A model generated the notes under the pieces. It saw only the letters and a program-made list of their open reading frames with translations, did not search any database and had not been told where the DNA came from. A stretch of DNA of 64,000 nucleotides, taken from Ypsolopha sequella. Taxonomy: Eukaryota > Arthropoda > Insecta > Lepidoptera > Ypsolophidae. The DNA lies in the NCBI GenBank assembly GCA_934047225.1, contig OW203987.1, positions 585,501 through 649,500 on the forward strand, written 5' to 3'. Positions 35,701 to 47,156 of the stretch are shown one piece after another (the first letter of the stretch is position 1; every line of letters begins with the position of its first letter). A program made the position numbers and the translations under genes.

Positions 35701-36570
35701 ATTAAAACTTGAGCGCTACCAACTCCAACGTGCGGATAGCTTGTAACTTGCGCGGGCCGAAAAAACAAAGGCTATGTTCAAACGGAACACGGAAAATAAA
35801 CACGACAGAGAGAAAGAAAAAAAAAATTAAAATTTTTTTTTTTAAAAACAACCTGTATATGAGCTGAACCAACGTGGAACACCCTATATGTGTACCATTA
35901 ACAATAAGATCAGAGATGAGAACAGAAGAAAAAAAAAAAAAATAAAAAAAAATTGTTTACTATATTTGTACTATATATACCCGGTTAAAACAGCAGACAA
36001 TAACACGAGATTACCGTAACATTAAATATCAAAAAGGGCTGATCAACTTGTTCACCAAAATGTCATAACAGTATATTTACAACAAAACATCAGTCGTCGA
36101 AAATTCTATTTATAGAATAAAATACCTACCTACTGCCTCGAACGCGTAAACAAACAAAGAATGTATTTACCTCGCAGAAATCGGATCTAAATGAGCGGAC
36201 AATCCAATGATGCAATGTATACGTATGTACTCAAAATAAAACGAAATAAAACGAAATAAAACGAAATAAAACTCGCACCAAAAAAAATATCTCGCAAAAT
36301 ACGTGGGAAAACTATCTTTGACAGTGGGTAAATTACCCACTCCGCGGGTAAAATTTGGGTAAATTGGGTCGGGTCGGGTCGGGTAAATTTGGGTTTAATA
36401 AAGAAATATAGTGGACTGTATTAAACAATTGGGCTGAATGGATGAGCCGGTTCTATACCGATAAATGGAATGTTCTAGGCGGCGGTTCTAATTACCTACC
36501 CGCAATAGGTATTCGAGACCACAAAATATTTTTTGCCGGGAAAGGGGGCAAAATATTTAACCGGGTGAAA

Positions 36571-36726
36571 ATGGACTGTAGTAAATCGACGGGGGCTGGT
36601 TCAGTAACGGTTCGAAGGGCCAAAATTTTTCTTGTATTGAAAATGGACTGTAGTAAATAGAAGGAGGGGGCTGGTTCTAACGGTTCGAAGGGCCAAAATT
36701 TTGGTCACTACCGGCTCGAAGGTCCA
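36571..36726 (+). repeat. Three tRNA-Tyr-like segments, the last being the primer binding site
   Basis: Segments 36571-36622 and 36643-36695 each run from ATGGACTGTAGTAAAT, through GGGCTGGTTC, to CGGTTCGAAGGGCCA. Segment 36703-36726 ends CCGGCTCGAAGGTCCA. Eukaryotic tRNA-Tyr has GGACTGTAG in its anticodon arm, GCTGGTTC in its T arm and CCGGCTCGAAGGACCA at its 3' end. The last segment (36711-36726) lies four bases from the 5' LTR and is the primer binding site with one mismatch. The other two look like extra, degenerate copies of the 3' half of the primer tRNA. Confidence 0.65.
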
Positions 36727-36730
36727 AAAA

Positions 36731-37198
36731 TGTAACCGCTGGCTACAGGAATGCAGAGCTGATGGGATTTGAGGATATGACACGGGAGAAGAAAAGATTG
36801 TGGGAAACAATGTGGGTGCACTGACCTGGTTGGAATGTTTCGATGGGCCGGCAAACGCGCCGCGTGTCGTCTCCTCTCGTTGGGCTGATTGAATTAGCGC
36901 TTTGGGCAGTGATGAGCTGGATGTCTTGGAGTAATACACAGCACTGATATGATCACAAGATACGGTAGATACGCGAGATTGTTTGTGTCGGCGGCGCGAA
37001 TGTGTACACACGTGTCGTTCTCTAGACGATTCGGGCGGAACAGTCCGGCCGCGCGAGCGCGCAGACGTGCGCCTCCGGAGGCGTCTCGAGCCGAAGAGAG
37101 CGAGCGAGCGGCGCTCGCGCGCGCACCTCTAGCCGGCGCGCGGGGGGAGACTAGCTGTCCGCGCATGCGCGCGGATTCGTCACGTTGTAGCGTGAACA
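36731..37198 (-). repeat. 5' LTR of the deleted BEL/Pao element
   Basis: 468 bp, partner of 34250-34718, with the same CpG-rich block (about 37020-37180) and TG...CA ends. Confidence 0.93.
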
Positions 37199-37203
37199 AC
37201 CAT

Positions 37204-37291
37204 TATAAATATTTTTAGGTGTAGATTTCGTTGTTGACTGACACTTTGGAACAACACAATATTTATAACACTGCTGCTTAGGTAGAAACAT
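37204..37291 (-). pseudogene. THAP-type zinc-finger exon, upstream half
   Basis: From an ATG at 37291 the minus strand encodes a short leader and CVVPKC (the C-x4-C pair of a THAP domain), then QSTTKSTPKN, before the ACCAT target duplication of the element at 34250-37198. Spacing to the Trp and second ligand pair at 34145-34249 is right for THAP if the insertion is removed. The N-terminal position of the motif is also right for THAP proteins. Confidence 0.6.
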
Positions 37292-37660
37292 TTTTACGTA
37301 CTGCTCTCTCCGGGCGCTGTAGGAGTTTGCCTGTGTACAAACGCAGGCACAAGCTTGGGACAAGTGGTGTGACGTCACTCTCAGAGAGGCCGCCTGGGAG
37401 CTATCGTTTATTCCCACGCATTAAAGATGTGAACTTTAAACTTCTATAACTTCGTCAATTATTATCGTATAACAATGAATTTTTTGCCAAAGTTTAAGTT
37501 ATTAAAAGTACATTCAACATAAAAAAATAAAAATTTGTTGTGGAATATTCTATTGTCAATATGTTGGCACAAAAAAACCATAGTTTGCCTTACCACAATT
37601 TTTCTGTTTCTTTGTCTCAAACACGAGACATTTCGACAATTATATTTCCATCTTCATCCT
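37292..37660. other. Upstream of the THAP-type exon; no other feature
   Basis: The THAP frame is open upstream of its ATG to about 37417, but without motifs. The left edge of the giant array, with CCATCTTCATCCTCTATAAA, begins near 37648. Confidence 0.45.
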
Positions 37661-40600
37661 CTATAAATATATTACAAGGTATAACGCTCATCAACTATAG
37701 TTATATTACAAGGTAGTAACGCTCATCAACTATAAATATATAACAAGGTATAACGCTCATCAACTATAAATATATCACAAGGTAGTAACGCTCATCAACT
37801 ATAAATATATTACATAGTAGTAACGCTCATCAACTATAAACATATAACAAGGTATAACGCCCATCAACTATAAATATATCACAAGGTAGTAACGCTCATC
37901 AACTATAAATATATTACATAGTAGTAACGCTCATCAACTATAAACATATAACAAGGTATAAGGCCCATCAACTATAAATATATCACAAGGTAGTAACGCT
38001 CATCAACTATAAATATATCACAAGGTAGTAACGCTCATCAACTATAAATATATAACAAGGTATAACGCTCACCAACTATAAATATATTACATAGTAGTAA
38101 CGCTCATCAACTATAAACATATAACAAGGTATAACGCTCATCAACTATAAATATATCACAAGGTAGTAACGCTCATCAACTATAAATATATTACATAGTA
38201 GTAACGCTCATCAACTATAAACATATAACAAGGTATAACGCCCATCAACTATAAATATATCACAAGGTAGTAACGCTCATCAACTATAAATATATTACAT
38301 AGTAGTAACGCTCATCAACTATAAACATATAACAAGGTATAACGCCCATCAACTATAAATATATCACAAGGTAGTAACGCTCATCAACTATAAATATATT
38401 ACATAGTAGTAACGCTCATCAACTATAAACATATAACAAGGTATAACGCCCATCAACTATAAATATATCACAAGGTAGTAACGCTCATCAACTATAAATA
38501 TATTACATAGTAGTAACGCTCATCAACTATAAATATATCACAAGGTAGTAACGCTCATCAACTATAAATATATCACAAGGTAGTAACGCTCATCAACTAT
38601 AAATATATCACAAGGTAGTAACGCTCATCAACTATAAACATATAACAAGATATAACGCTCATCAACTATAAATATATCACAAGGTAGTAACGCTCATCAA
38701 CTATAAATATATTACATAGTAGTAACGCTCATCAACTATAAATATATCACAAGGTAGTAACGCTCATCAACTATAAATATATAACAAGGTATAACGCTCA
38801 TCAACTATAAATATATCACAAGGTAGTAACGCTCATCAACTATAAACATATAACAAGGTATAACGCTCATCAACTATAAATATATCACAAGGTAGTAACG
38901 CTCATCAACTATAAATATATTACATAGTAGTAACGCTCATCAACTATAAACATATAACAAGGTATAACGCCCATCAACTATAAATATATCACAAGGTAGT
39001 AACGCTCATCAACTATAAATATATTACATAGTAGTAACGCTCATCAACTATAAATATATCACAAGGTAGTAACGCTCATCAACTATAAATATATCACAAG
39101 GTAGTAACGCTCATCAACTATAAATATATCACAAGGTAGTAACGCTCATCAACTATAAACATATAACAAGATATAACGCTCATCAACTATAAATATATCA
39201 CAAGGTAGTAACGCTCATCAACTATAAATATATTACATAGTAGTAACGCTCATCAACTATAAATATATCACAAGGTAGTAACGCTCATCAACTATAAATA
39301 TATCACAAGGTAGTAACGCTCATCAACTATAAATATATCACAAGGTAGTAACGCTCATCAACTATAAATATATCACAAGGTAGTAACGCTCATCAACTAT
39401 AAATATATCACAAGGTAGTAACGCTCATCAACTATAAACATATAACAAGATATAACGCTCATCAACTATAAATATATCACAAGGTAGTAACGCTCATCAA
39501 CTATAAACATTTAACTAGGTATAACGCTCATCAACTATAAATATATCACAAGGTAGTAACGCTCATCAACTATAAATATATTACATAGTAGTAACGCTCA
39601 TCAACTATAAACATATAACAAGGTATAACGCTCATCAACTATAAATATATTACAAGGTAGTAACGCTCATCAACTATAAATATATTACATAGTAGTAACG
39701 CTCATCAACTATAAACATATAACAAGGTATAACGCTCATCAACTATAAATATATTACAAGGTAGTAACGCTCATCAACTATAAATATATTACATAGTAGT
39801 AACGCTCATCAACTATAAACATATAACAAGGTATAACGCTCATCAACTATAAATATATCACAAGGTAGTAACGCTCATCAACTATAAATATATTACATAG
39901 TAGTAACGCTCGTCAACTATAAACATATAACAAGGTATAACGCTCATCAACTATAAATATATCACAAGGTAGTAACGCCCATCAACTATAAATATATCAC
40001 AAGGTAGTAACGCTCATCAACTATAAATATATTACATAGTAGTAACGCTCATCAACTATAAACATATAACAAGGTATAAGGCCCATCAACTATAAATATA
40101 TCACAAGGTAGTAACGCTCATCAACTATAAATATATCACAAGGTAGTAACGCTCATCAACTATAAATATATAACAAGGTATAACGCTCATCAACTATAAA
40201 TATATCACAAGGTAGTAAAGCTCATCAACTATAAATATATTACATAGTAGTAACGCTCATCAACTATAAACATATAACAAGGTATAACGCTCATCAACTA
40301 TAAATATATCACAAGGTAGTAACGCTCATCAACTATAAATATATTACATAGTAGTAACGCTCATCAACTATAAACATATAACAAGGTATAACGCCCATCA
40401 ACTATAAATATATCACAAGGTAGTAACGCTCATCAACTATAAATATATTACATAGTAGTAACGCTCATCAACTATAAACATATAACAAGGTATAACGCCC
40501 ATCAACTATAAATATATCACAAGGTAGTAACGCTCATCAACTATAAATATATTACATAGTAGTAACGCTCATCAACTATAAACATATAACAAGGTATAAC

Positions 40601-43600
40601 GCCCATCAACTATAAATATATCACAAGGTAGTAACGCTCATCAACTATAAATATATTACATAGTAGTAACGCTCATCAACTATAAATATATCACAAGGTA
40701 GTAACGCTCATCAACTATAAATATATCACAAGGTAGTAACGCTCATCAACTATAAACATATAACAAGATATAACGCTCATCAACTATAAATATATCACAA
40801 GGTAGTAACGCTCATCAACTATAAACATATAACAAGATATAACGCTCATCAACTATAAATATATCACAAGGTAGTAACGCTCATCAACTATAAATATATA
40901 ACAAGGTATAACGCTCATTAACTATAAATATATCACAAGTTAGTAACGCTCATCAACTATAAACATATAACAAGGTATAACGCTCATCAACTATAAATAT
41001 ATCACAAGGTAGTAACGCTCATCAACTATAAATATATTACATAGTAGTAACGCTCATCAACTATAAACATATAACAAGGTATAACGCCCATCAACTATAA
41101 ATATATCACAAGGTAGTAACGCTCATCAACTATAAATATATTACATAGTAGTAACGCTCATCAACTATAAACATATAACAAGGTATAACGCCCATCAACT
41201 ATAAATATATCACAAGGTAGTAACGCTCATCAACTATAAATATATTACATAGTAGTAACGCTCATCAACTATAAATATATCACAAGGTAGTAACGCTCAT
41301 CAACTATAAATATATCACAAGGTAGTAACGCTCATCAACTATAAATATATCACAAGGTAGTAACGCTCATCAACTATAAACATATAACAAGATATAACGC
41401 TCATCAACTATAAATATATCACAAGGTAGTAACGCTCATCAACTATAAATATATTACATAGTAGTAACGCTCATCAACTATAAATAAATCACAAGGTAGT
41501 AACGCTCATCAACTATAAATATATCACAAGGTAGTAACGCTCATCAACTATAAATATATCACAAGGTAGTAACGCTCATCAACTATAAATATATCACAAG
41601 GTAGTAACGCTCATCAACTATAAATATATCACAAGGTAGTAACGCTCATCAACTATAAACATATAACAAGATATAACGCTCATCAACTATAAATATATCA
41701 CAAGGTAGTAACGCTCATCAACTATAAACATATAACAAGGTATAACGCTCATCAACTATAAACATATCACAAGGTAGTAACGCTCATCAACTATAAATAT
41801 ATTACATAGTAGTAACGCTCATCAACTATAAACATATAACAAGGTATAACGCTCATCAACTATAAATATATCACAAGGTAGTAACGCTCATCAACTATAA
41901 ATATATTACATAGTAGTAACGCTCATCAACTATAAACATATAACAAGGTATAACGCTCATCAACTATAAATATATCACAAGGTAGTAACGCTCATCAACT
42001 ATAAACATATAACAAGGTATAACGCTCATCAACTATAAATATATCACAAGGTAGTAACGCTCATCAATTATAAACATATAACAAGGTATAACGCTCATCA
42101 ACTATAAATATATCACAAGGTAGTAACGCCCATCAACTATAAATATATCACAAGGTAGTAACGCTCATCAACTATAAATATATTACATAGTAGTAACGCT
42201 CATCAACTATAAACATATAACAAGGTATAAGGCCCATCAACTATAAATATATCACAAGGTAGTAACGCTCATCAACTATAAATATATAACAAGGTATAAC
42301 GCTCATCAACTATAAATATATCACAAGGTAGTAACGCTCATCAACTATAAATATATTACATAGTAGTAACGCTCATCAACTATAAACATATAACAAGGTA
42401 TAACGCTCATCAACTATAAATATATTACATAGTAGTAACGCTCATCAACTATAAATATATCACAAGGTAGTAACGCTCATCAACTATAAATATATCACAA
42501 GGTAGTAACGCTCATCAACTATAAATATATCACAAGGTAGTAACGCTCATCAACTATAAACATATAACAAGGTATAACGCTCATCAAATATAAATATATT
42601 ACAAGGTAGTAACGCTCATCAAATATAAATATATTACAAGGTATAACGCTCATCAAATATAAATATATTACAAGGTATAACGCTCATCAAATATAAATAT
42701 ATTACAAGGTATAACGCTCATCAAATATAAATATATTACAAGGTATAACGCTCATTAAATATAAATATATCACAAGGTATACCGCTCATCAAATCTAAAT
42801 ATATTACAAGGTAGTAACACTCATCAACTATAAATATATTACAAGGTAGTAACGCTCATCAAATATAAATATATTACAAGGTATAACGCTCATCAAATAT
42901 AAATATATTACAAGGTATAACGCTCATCAAATATAAATATATTACAAGGTAGTAACGCTCATCAAATATAAATATATTACAAGGTAGTAACGCTCATCAA
43001 ATATAAATATATTACAAGGTATAACGCTCATCAAATATAAATATATTACAAGGTAGTAACGCTCATCAAATATAAATATTATACAAGGTATAACGCTCAT
43101 TAAATATAAATATATTACAAGGTAGTAACGCTCATCAAATATAAATATATTACAAGGTATAACGCTCATCAAATATAAATATATTACAAGGTATAACGCT
43201 CATCAAATATAAATATATTACAAGGTATAACGCTCATCAAATATAAATATATTACAAGGTAGTAACGCTCATCAAATATAAATATATTACAAGGTATAAC
43301 GCTCATCAAATATAAATATATTACAAGGTAGTAACGCTCATCAAATATAAATATATTACAAGGTAGTAACGCTCATCAAATATAAATATATTACAAGGTA
43401 GTAACGCTCATCAAATATAAATATATTACAAGGTAGTAACGCTCATCAAATATAAATATATTACAAGGTAGTTACGCTCATCAAATATAAATATATTACA
43501 AGGTATAACGCTCATCAAATATAAATATATTACAAGGTATAACGCTCATCAAATATAAATATATTACAAGGTATAACGCTCATCAAATATAAATATATTA

Positions 43601-43692
43601 CAAGGTAGTAACGCTCATCAAATATAAATATATTACAAGGTAGTAACGCTCATCAAATCTAAATATATTACAAGGTAGTGACGCTCATCGAC
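37661..43692. repeat. Giant tandem array, 34-35-bp unit, about 173 copies
   Basis: The unit is CGCTCATCAACTATAAATAT plus one of three endings: ATCACAAGGTAGTAA (A), ATTACATAGTAGTAA (B), or, after AAACATATAAC, AAGGTATAA (C, 34 bp). In long stretches the order A-B-C repeats with a period of 104 bp (A units at 38261, 38365 and 38469). From about 42585 to the end the unit changes to CATCAAATATAAATATATTA followed by CAAGGTA, so there are two sequence domains. The last unit is degenerate. Confidence 0.98.
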
Positions 43693-44254
43693 TCTCCTTT
43701 TAACCACTAATTTTAAAGCTGAATAGAATAAAGAACTTTTTTGAAAACCACAATTTCTGCTGGTAGATCGGTCTCATTGATTAATATATTTTATTTATTT
43801 GTATTACAAAAATACCATACAATACAAGAGTGCAACAAAAACCTGTGGGGGTTTATCCGTGCACCCCGTTTCTCTTAACTACTTCAATAAACAACATAAG
43901 GTTTATCAAAAATAAAAAAATAACAATTAACAAAAACAAAGCTTACATTCTAATGGTAACAGAATGACATATTTTTAAAATTTATGATAAGTTTCTGCTA
44001 TCAAAACCAGTTACAAATTTAAATTGTATTTATGCAAGAGTTCTTATAATAGGGCAACATAGCGCAGATTTGTATAAAATGTTATCATCTAATAGTTTGC
44101 AAGAAGAGCTTGCACCGGTCTTTGCTAACTTTACATACAGGATGATGCAGAATTACTACGATTAATAAATATTTTGGTAAGTTAGGATTATATTTTACTA
44201 AATTATATTACAACACTAGAGGTATATTTTGTTATACTTTGTCTTATTGTACTA
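43693..44254 (-). mobile_element. LINE 3' UTR remnant, boundary uncertain
   Basis: The region follows, in minus orientation, the LINE coding remnant ending at 44255. It includes TATTTTATTTATTTGTATTA (43785 onward), which resembles the reverse complement of a LINE tail. The first 60 bases (43693-43750) match an inverted copy near 45255-45300 and belong to the array flank. Confidence 0.45.
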
Positions 44255-44666
44255 CTATTTTAGATTATCTAAGAAGTACTGTTTAAGCTTTTGTTTTAGG
44301 TTTTTAGGCTGGATTTCTTGTTTGATTGTCAGTGGTAAACTATTTATCAATTTAGGAACGATATATTCAGATGTTTTCTGGCCATAGAAATTATTCATGA
44401 AAGGTACATCAAGCTTTTTGTCTGTACTATAATATACATCAGTTGTGCGTTACATGTTTCTGTATGTCGCTGAGAAAGTATTGTTCTTTTAAAAGCACCA
44501 GCTCGACCTTATGATGGATAGGTAGGGATTGGCAGTATTTAAATAAACCCATTGGATTATTCCTGTATTTCTCTTTTATTTTGGCAGGTACTATTAACTT
44601 GAGCATACGTGATTGTAATGCATAGATCGTATCCAGATATGTATGTATTATAAATATATTGTACAT
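44255..44666 (-). pseudogene. Non-LTR retrotransposon C-terminal coding remnant
   Basis: Two overlapping minus-strand frames, shifted near 44445, encode RMLKLIVPAKIKEKYRN and then NNFYGQKTSEYIVPKLINSL ending in LKQKLKQYFLDNLK and a TAG at 44255-44257. This resembles the end of CR1/Jockey-like reverse transcriptase proteins. The frameshift marks it as dead. Confidence 0.6.
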
Positions 44667-44965
44667 AATTCAGAACACGCCATTGTCCATAACTTTTTTC
44701 ATGTAATTTAGAATTAAGTTTTCTGTGTACATTAGGAATAAGTATGCATAATATTGTATATTAAGCAAAGTTCCATTTACAAAAACCTTCTTATATTTTT
44801 AGAAGAGTAAATAATATAAAATATGATAATATATTTTTCTTTTTGTATGATGATTCATTCTGAGTAAAAATTAAAAATGTTACTTAGTAAAGTTAAGTTA
44901 ATATCTGTTTACAACATTGTATTTGCATAAATACAAAGTTTATTTCAAAATATTTCACAAAACTT

Positions 44966-45430
44966 TCAAATTATACCTTGTAACATATTTATTCTAGAGG
45001 ATGAAGATGAAAATATAAGGTATGTATAAACGAACTTACCTTAAGTGAAGTTTTATCATAATTATATGACATCTTCATCCGAATAGATTAAATCCCTCCC
45101 ACCCTTTGGTGTGAAATACTTTTTGTTTAAGTCTCTCAACTAAATGAAGAAATATAGTAGGCGCACCATCGTGCACCATCGTCCACCATCGTGCACCATC
45201 GCGCACCATCGTCGATGTGGTGAGTGAGACCCACCCACAGAAATTTTATTTATCAAAAAAGTAAATTTCTGTATTTAGCTTTAAAATTAGTGGATAAAAG
45301 GCGAGTTGATGAGCGTTAATACCTTGTAATCTATTCGTAATTCGTATTCGTAATTAATAATATTCGGATTGTAATCTATCATATAATTATGATAGGACTT
45401 CATTTCAGGTAAGTTCGTTAAATCACAAAG
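44966..45430. repeat. Inverted, permuted copies of the giant array's edges within a foldback
   Basis: Read on the minus strand, 45340-45255 matches the right edge of the array (ACGCTCATCAACTC, then CCACTAATTTTAAAGCT as at 43682-43722), and 45030-44985 matches the left edge (TCTTCATCCTCTA, then TTACAAGGTATAA as at 37650-37685). The order is the reverse of that around the array. In addition 45028-45075 and 45370-45425 are inverted copies of each other sharing ATCATAATTATATGA and AACGAACTTACCT. Confidence 0.7.
45170..45215. repeat. Tandem repeat, 10-bp unit, about 5 copies
   Basis: CACCATCGTG-type units with single substitutions. Confidence 0.9.
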
Positions 45431-45506
45431 TAATTTTCATAACCTCTAAGTTCTAAAAGTCATTTCACAAGTTCCGTTACGTTCTGATTCCTACAGTAAC
45501 GGGTAG

Positions 45507-45668
45507 ATTTGATAAAAGGTTATACAAAGTTATGTTCTATTTGATAAAAGGTTATACAAAGTTATGTTCTATTTGATAAAAGGTTATACAAAGTCATGTT
45601 CTATTTGATAAAAGGTTATACAAAGTTATGTTCTATTTGATAAAAGGTTATACAAAGTTATGTTCTAT
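45507..45668. repeat. Tandem array, 32-bp unit, 5 copies
   Basis: TTTGATAAAAGGTTATACAA followed by AGTTATGTTCTA, with a single substitution (AGTCAT). A 67-codon frame starting inside it (45628) is not convincing. Confidence 0.95.
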
Positions 45669-46094
45669 TTCGAACAGAGAGGTAGCTCCAACCTCGACCG
45701 CTACAGTATTTCAAATGAATGCCTACGCGACCCTCATTTGGAGAATTTGTGAACAAATTATATTAACAGAGTGGATCGTGGGGTGTCGACGTGGGGTGTC
45801 AGCGTGGCGCAAAGAGAAAATTATTATTTAAATCAATCTTAGACGCCGAAAATCCGTTCAAATTTACAAGGTAATCTGAGTGTGCGTTCATAAATAATAA
45901 ATTAACATATGATGTGATTTACATATGTATATTATTTTACATAGATATAGCAGAAGACAAGTTAGCATTGTATAAAGACCTCCGAACGAGTATTAAATTT
46001 CTTGATGTATGTAATGTTATGCATACAATACATAGTATATAGGTATATCTGTGCTTTTCGCTCTCACTTTCACGACCAGTTGTAACTTTTATAA
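45669..46094. other. Gene-free stretch
   Basis: No supported feature. Confidence 0.5.
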
Positions 46095-46238
46095 GTAAAA
46101 GGTTTGTTGTTCAGTACATTCGTGGTTTTGTTCAAGTTATATGTAAACGGTTTGTTGTTCAGTACATTCGTAGTTTTGTTCAAGTTATAGGTAAACGGTT
46201 AGTTGTTCAGTACATTCGTAGTTTTGTTCAAGTTATCT
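46095..46238. repeat. Tandem repeat, 48-bp unit, 3 copies
   Basis: GTAAACGGTTTGTTGTTCAG, TACATTCGTAGTTTTGTTCA, AGTTATAG repeats at 46095, 46143 and 46191. Confidence 0.94.
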
Positions 46239-47156
46239 GCCGTACAACGCACGCAGCTCTCTGCGTTCAAGCGTGATCTGCGACAAATCTACAATATACC
46301 TTAACTTCATTTATCCCACATGCCATATGAATCGCATTTAATTAACTATCACTCTACAGCACGGTCTTGCAGGCCAGCGCAGGTGATAGTGATCACAACA
46401 ATAATTTATTAGTGTTAATAGGATAGTAGGTATGATTAAGCTCATATTAGTTAGTTATTTTATTTATATCGATCACTTACTACTATTGTTATATCACCTA
46501 TTAAATTCAAATGTATTTTCTTAAACCAAATAAATTATTTGTTTTTGTATTTGTACCTATTTTGCTGTCAACTCATATTATTATATTTCAGAAATATGAC
46601 ATCATCGAACACTTTTTTATTTCTTCCGAGTTCTTGCAATGTTACAATGTTACAATTCGCTTAGATTATATTTTGTTAAGGTTTGTTAATTCGAAAACCA
46701 TTTCGAGATATATTTTCGAATTTATGGTCTAAAAAACCTCATGATGATGAATATTTTTACGAAAAATCTGCAACTTCCATTTGCCTTCGTGTGACGTCAC
46801 TTGAAAAATAGCTGTTTAGAAATGTGTAATTTATTATCAAGAAAAATTTATAAACTTTTGCTGCCGACTGATTTGACAGATGGATGACAGATGAGTAGAC
46901 AGACCACTTTATTTATAAGCAATCATACATCACAATCAGTAGTATAATGTCAAAAATTCTCATGCGACGTCATAACCGATAATTCTTTAAAAAGTCATAA
47001 GAATATTATGGTTAATTTAAATACCAAAATAATGAAAACTATGTTCTAAAATGGCGTATATTCTCTGAAAAATGTAAAAAAAAATCTTTTGGACATTAAG
47101 CTATGGGAATTAGTGCAACTCTGGCAAAAAGTTTCTCAATCAACGAAGTCATTTTC
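46239..47156. other. Gene-free stretch
   Basis: A 73-codon frame at 46511-46732 is rich in Phe and Ile, as expected by chance in AT-rich DNA, and has no motif. Confidence 0.5.

Larger units (their letters stand above)
34250..37198 (-). mobile_element. Non-autonomous (internally deleted) BEL/Pao element
   Basis: LTRs at 34250-34718 and 36731-37198 flank 2 kb of internal sequence. The whole is bounded by the target duplication ACCAT (34245-34249 and 37199-37203). Only the 3' end of pol remains; gag, protease, reverse transcriptase and RNase H are gone. The rest of the interior is low-complexity (GAGTG-rich repeats at 35460-35690, A/T runs near 35815-35955, GAAATAAAAC repeats near 36233-36275) plus the tRNA-like leader. 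It is not closely related to the element at 49-6716: LTR length and sequence differ. Confidence 0.93.

Noticed and set aside
36571..36726. Functional tRNA-Tyr gene
   Set aside because: Only 3'-half words are present, with no D arm or 5' acceptor strand; best explained by the retroelement primer.
34201..37218. Arg/Ala-rich frames on both strands near 34.5-34.7 and 36.9-37.2 kb
   Set aside because: They are identical in both LTRs of the deleted BEL element and come from its CpG-rich block.
42942..43172. 76-codon frame with a repeated peptide in the giant array
   Set aside because: It is open only where 34- and 35-bp units happen to keep the frame.
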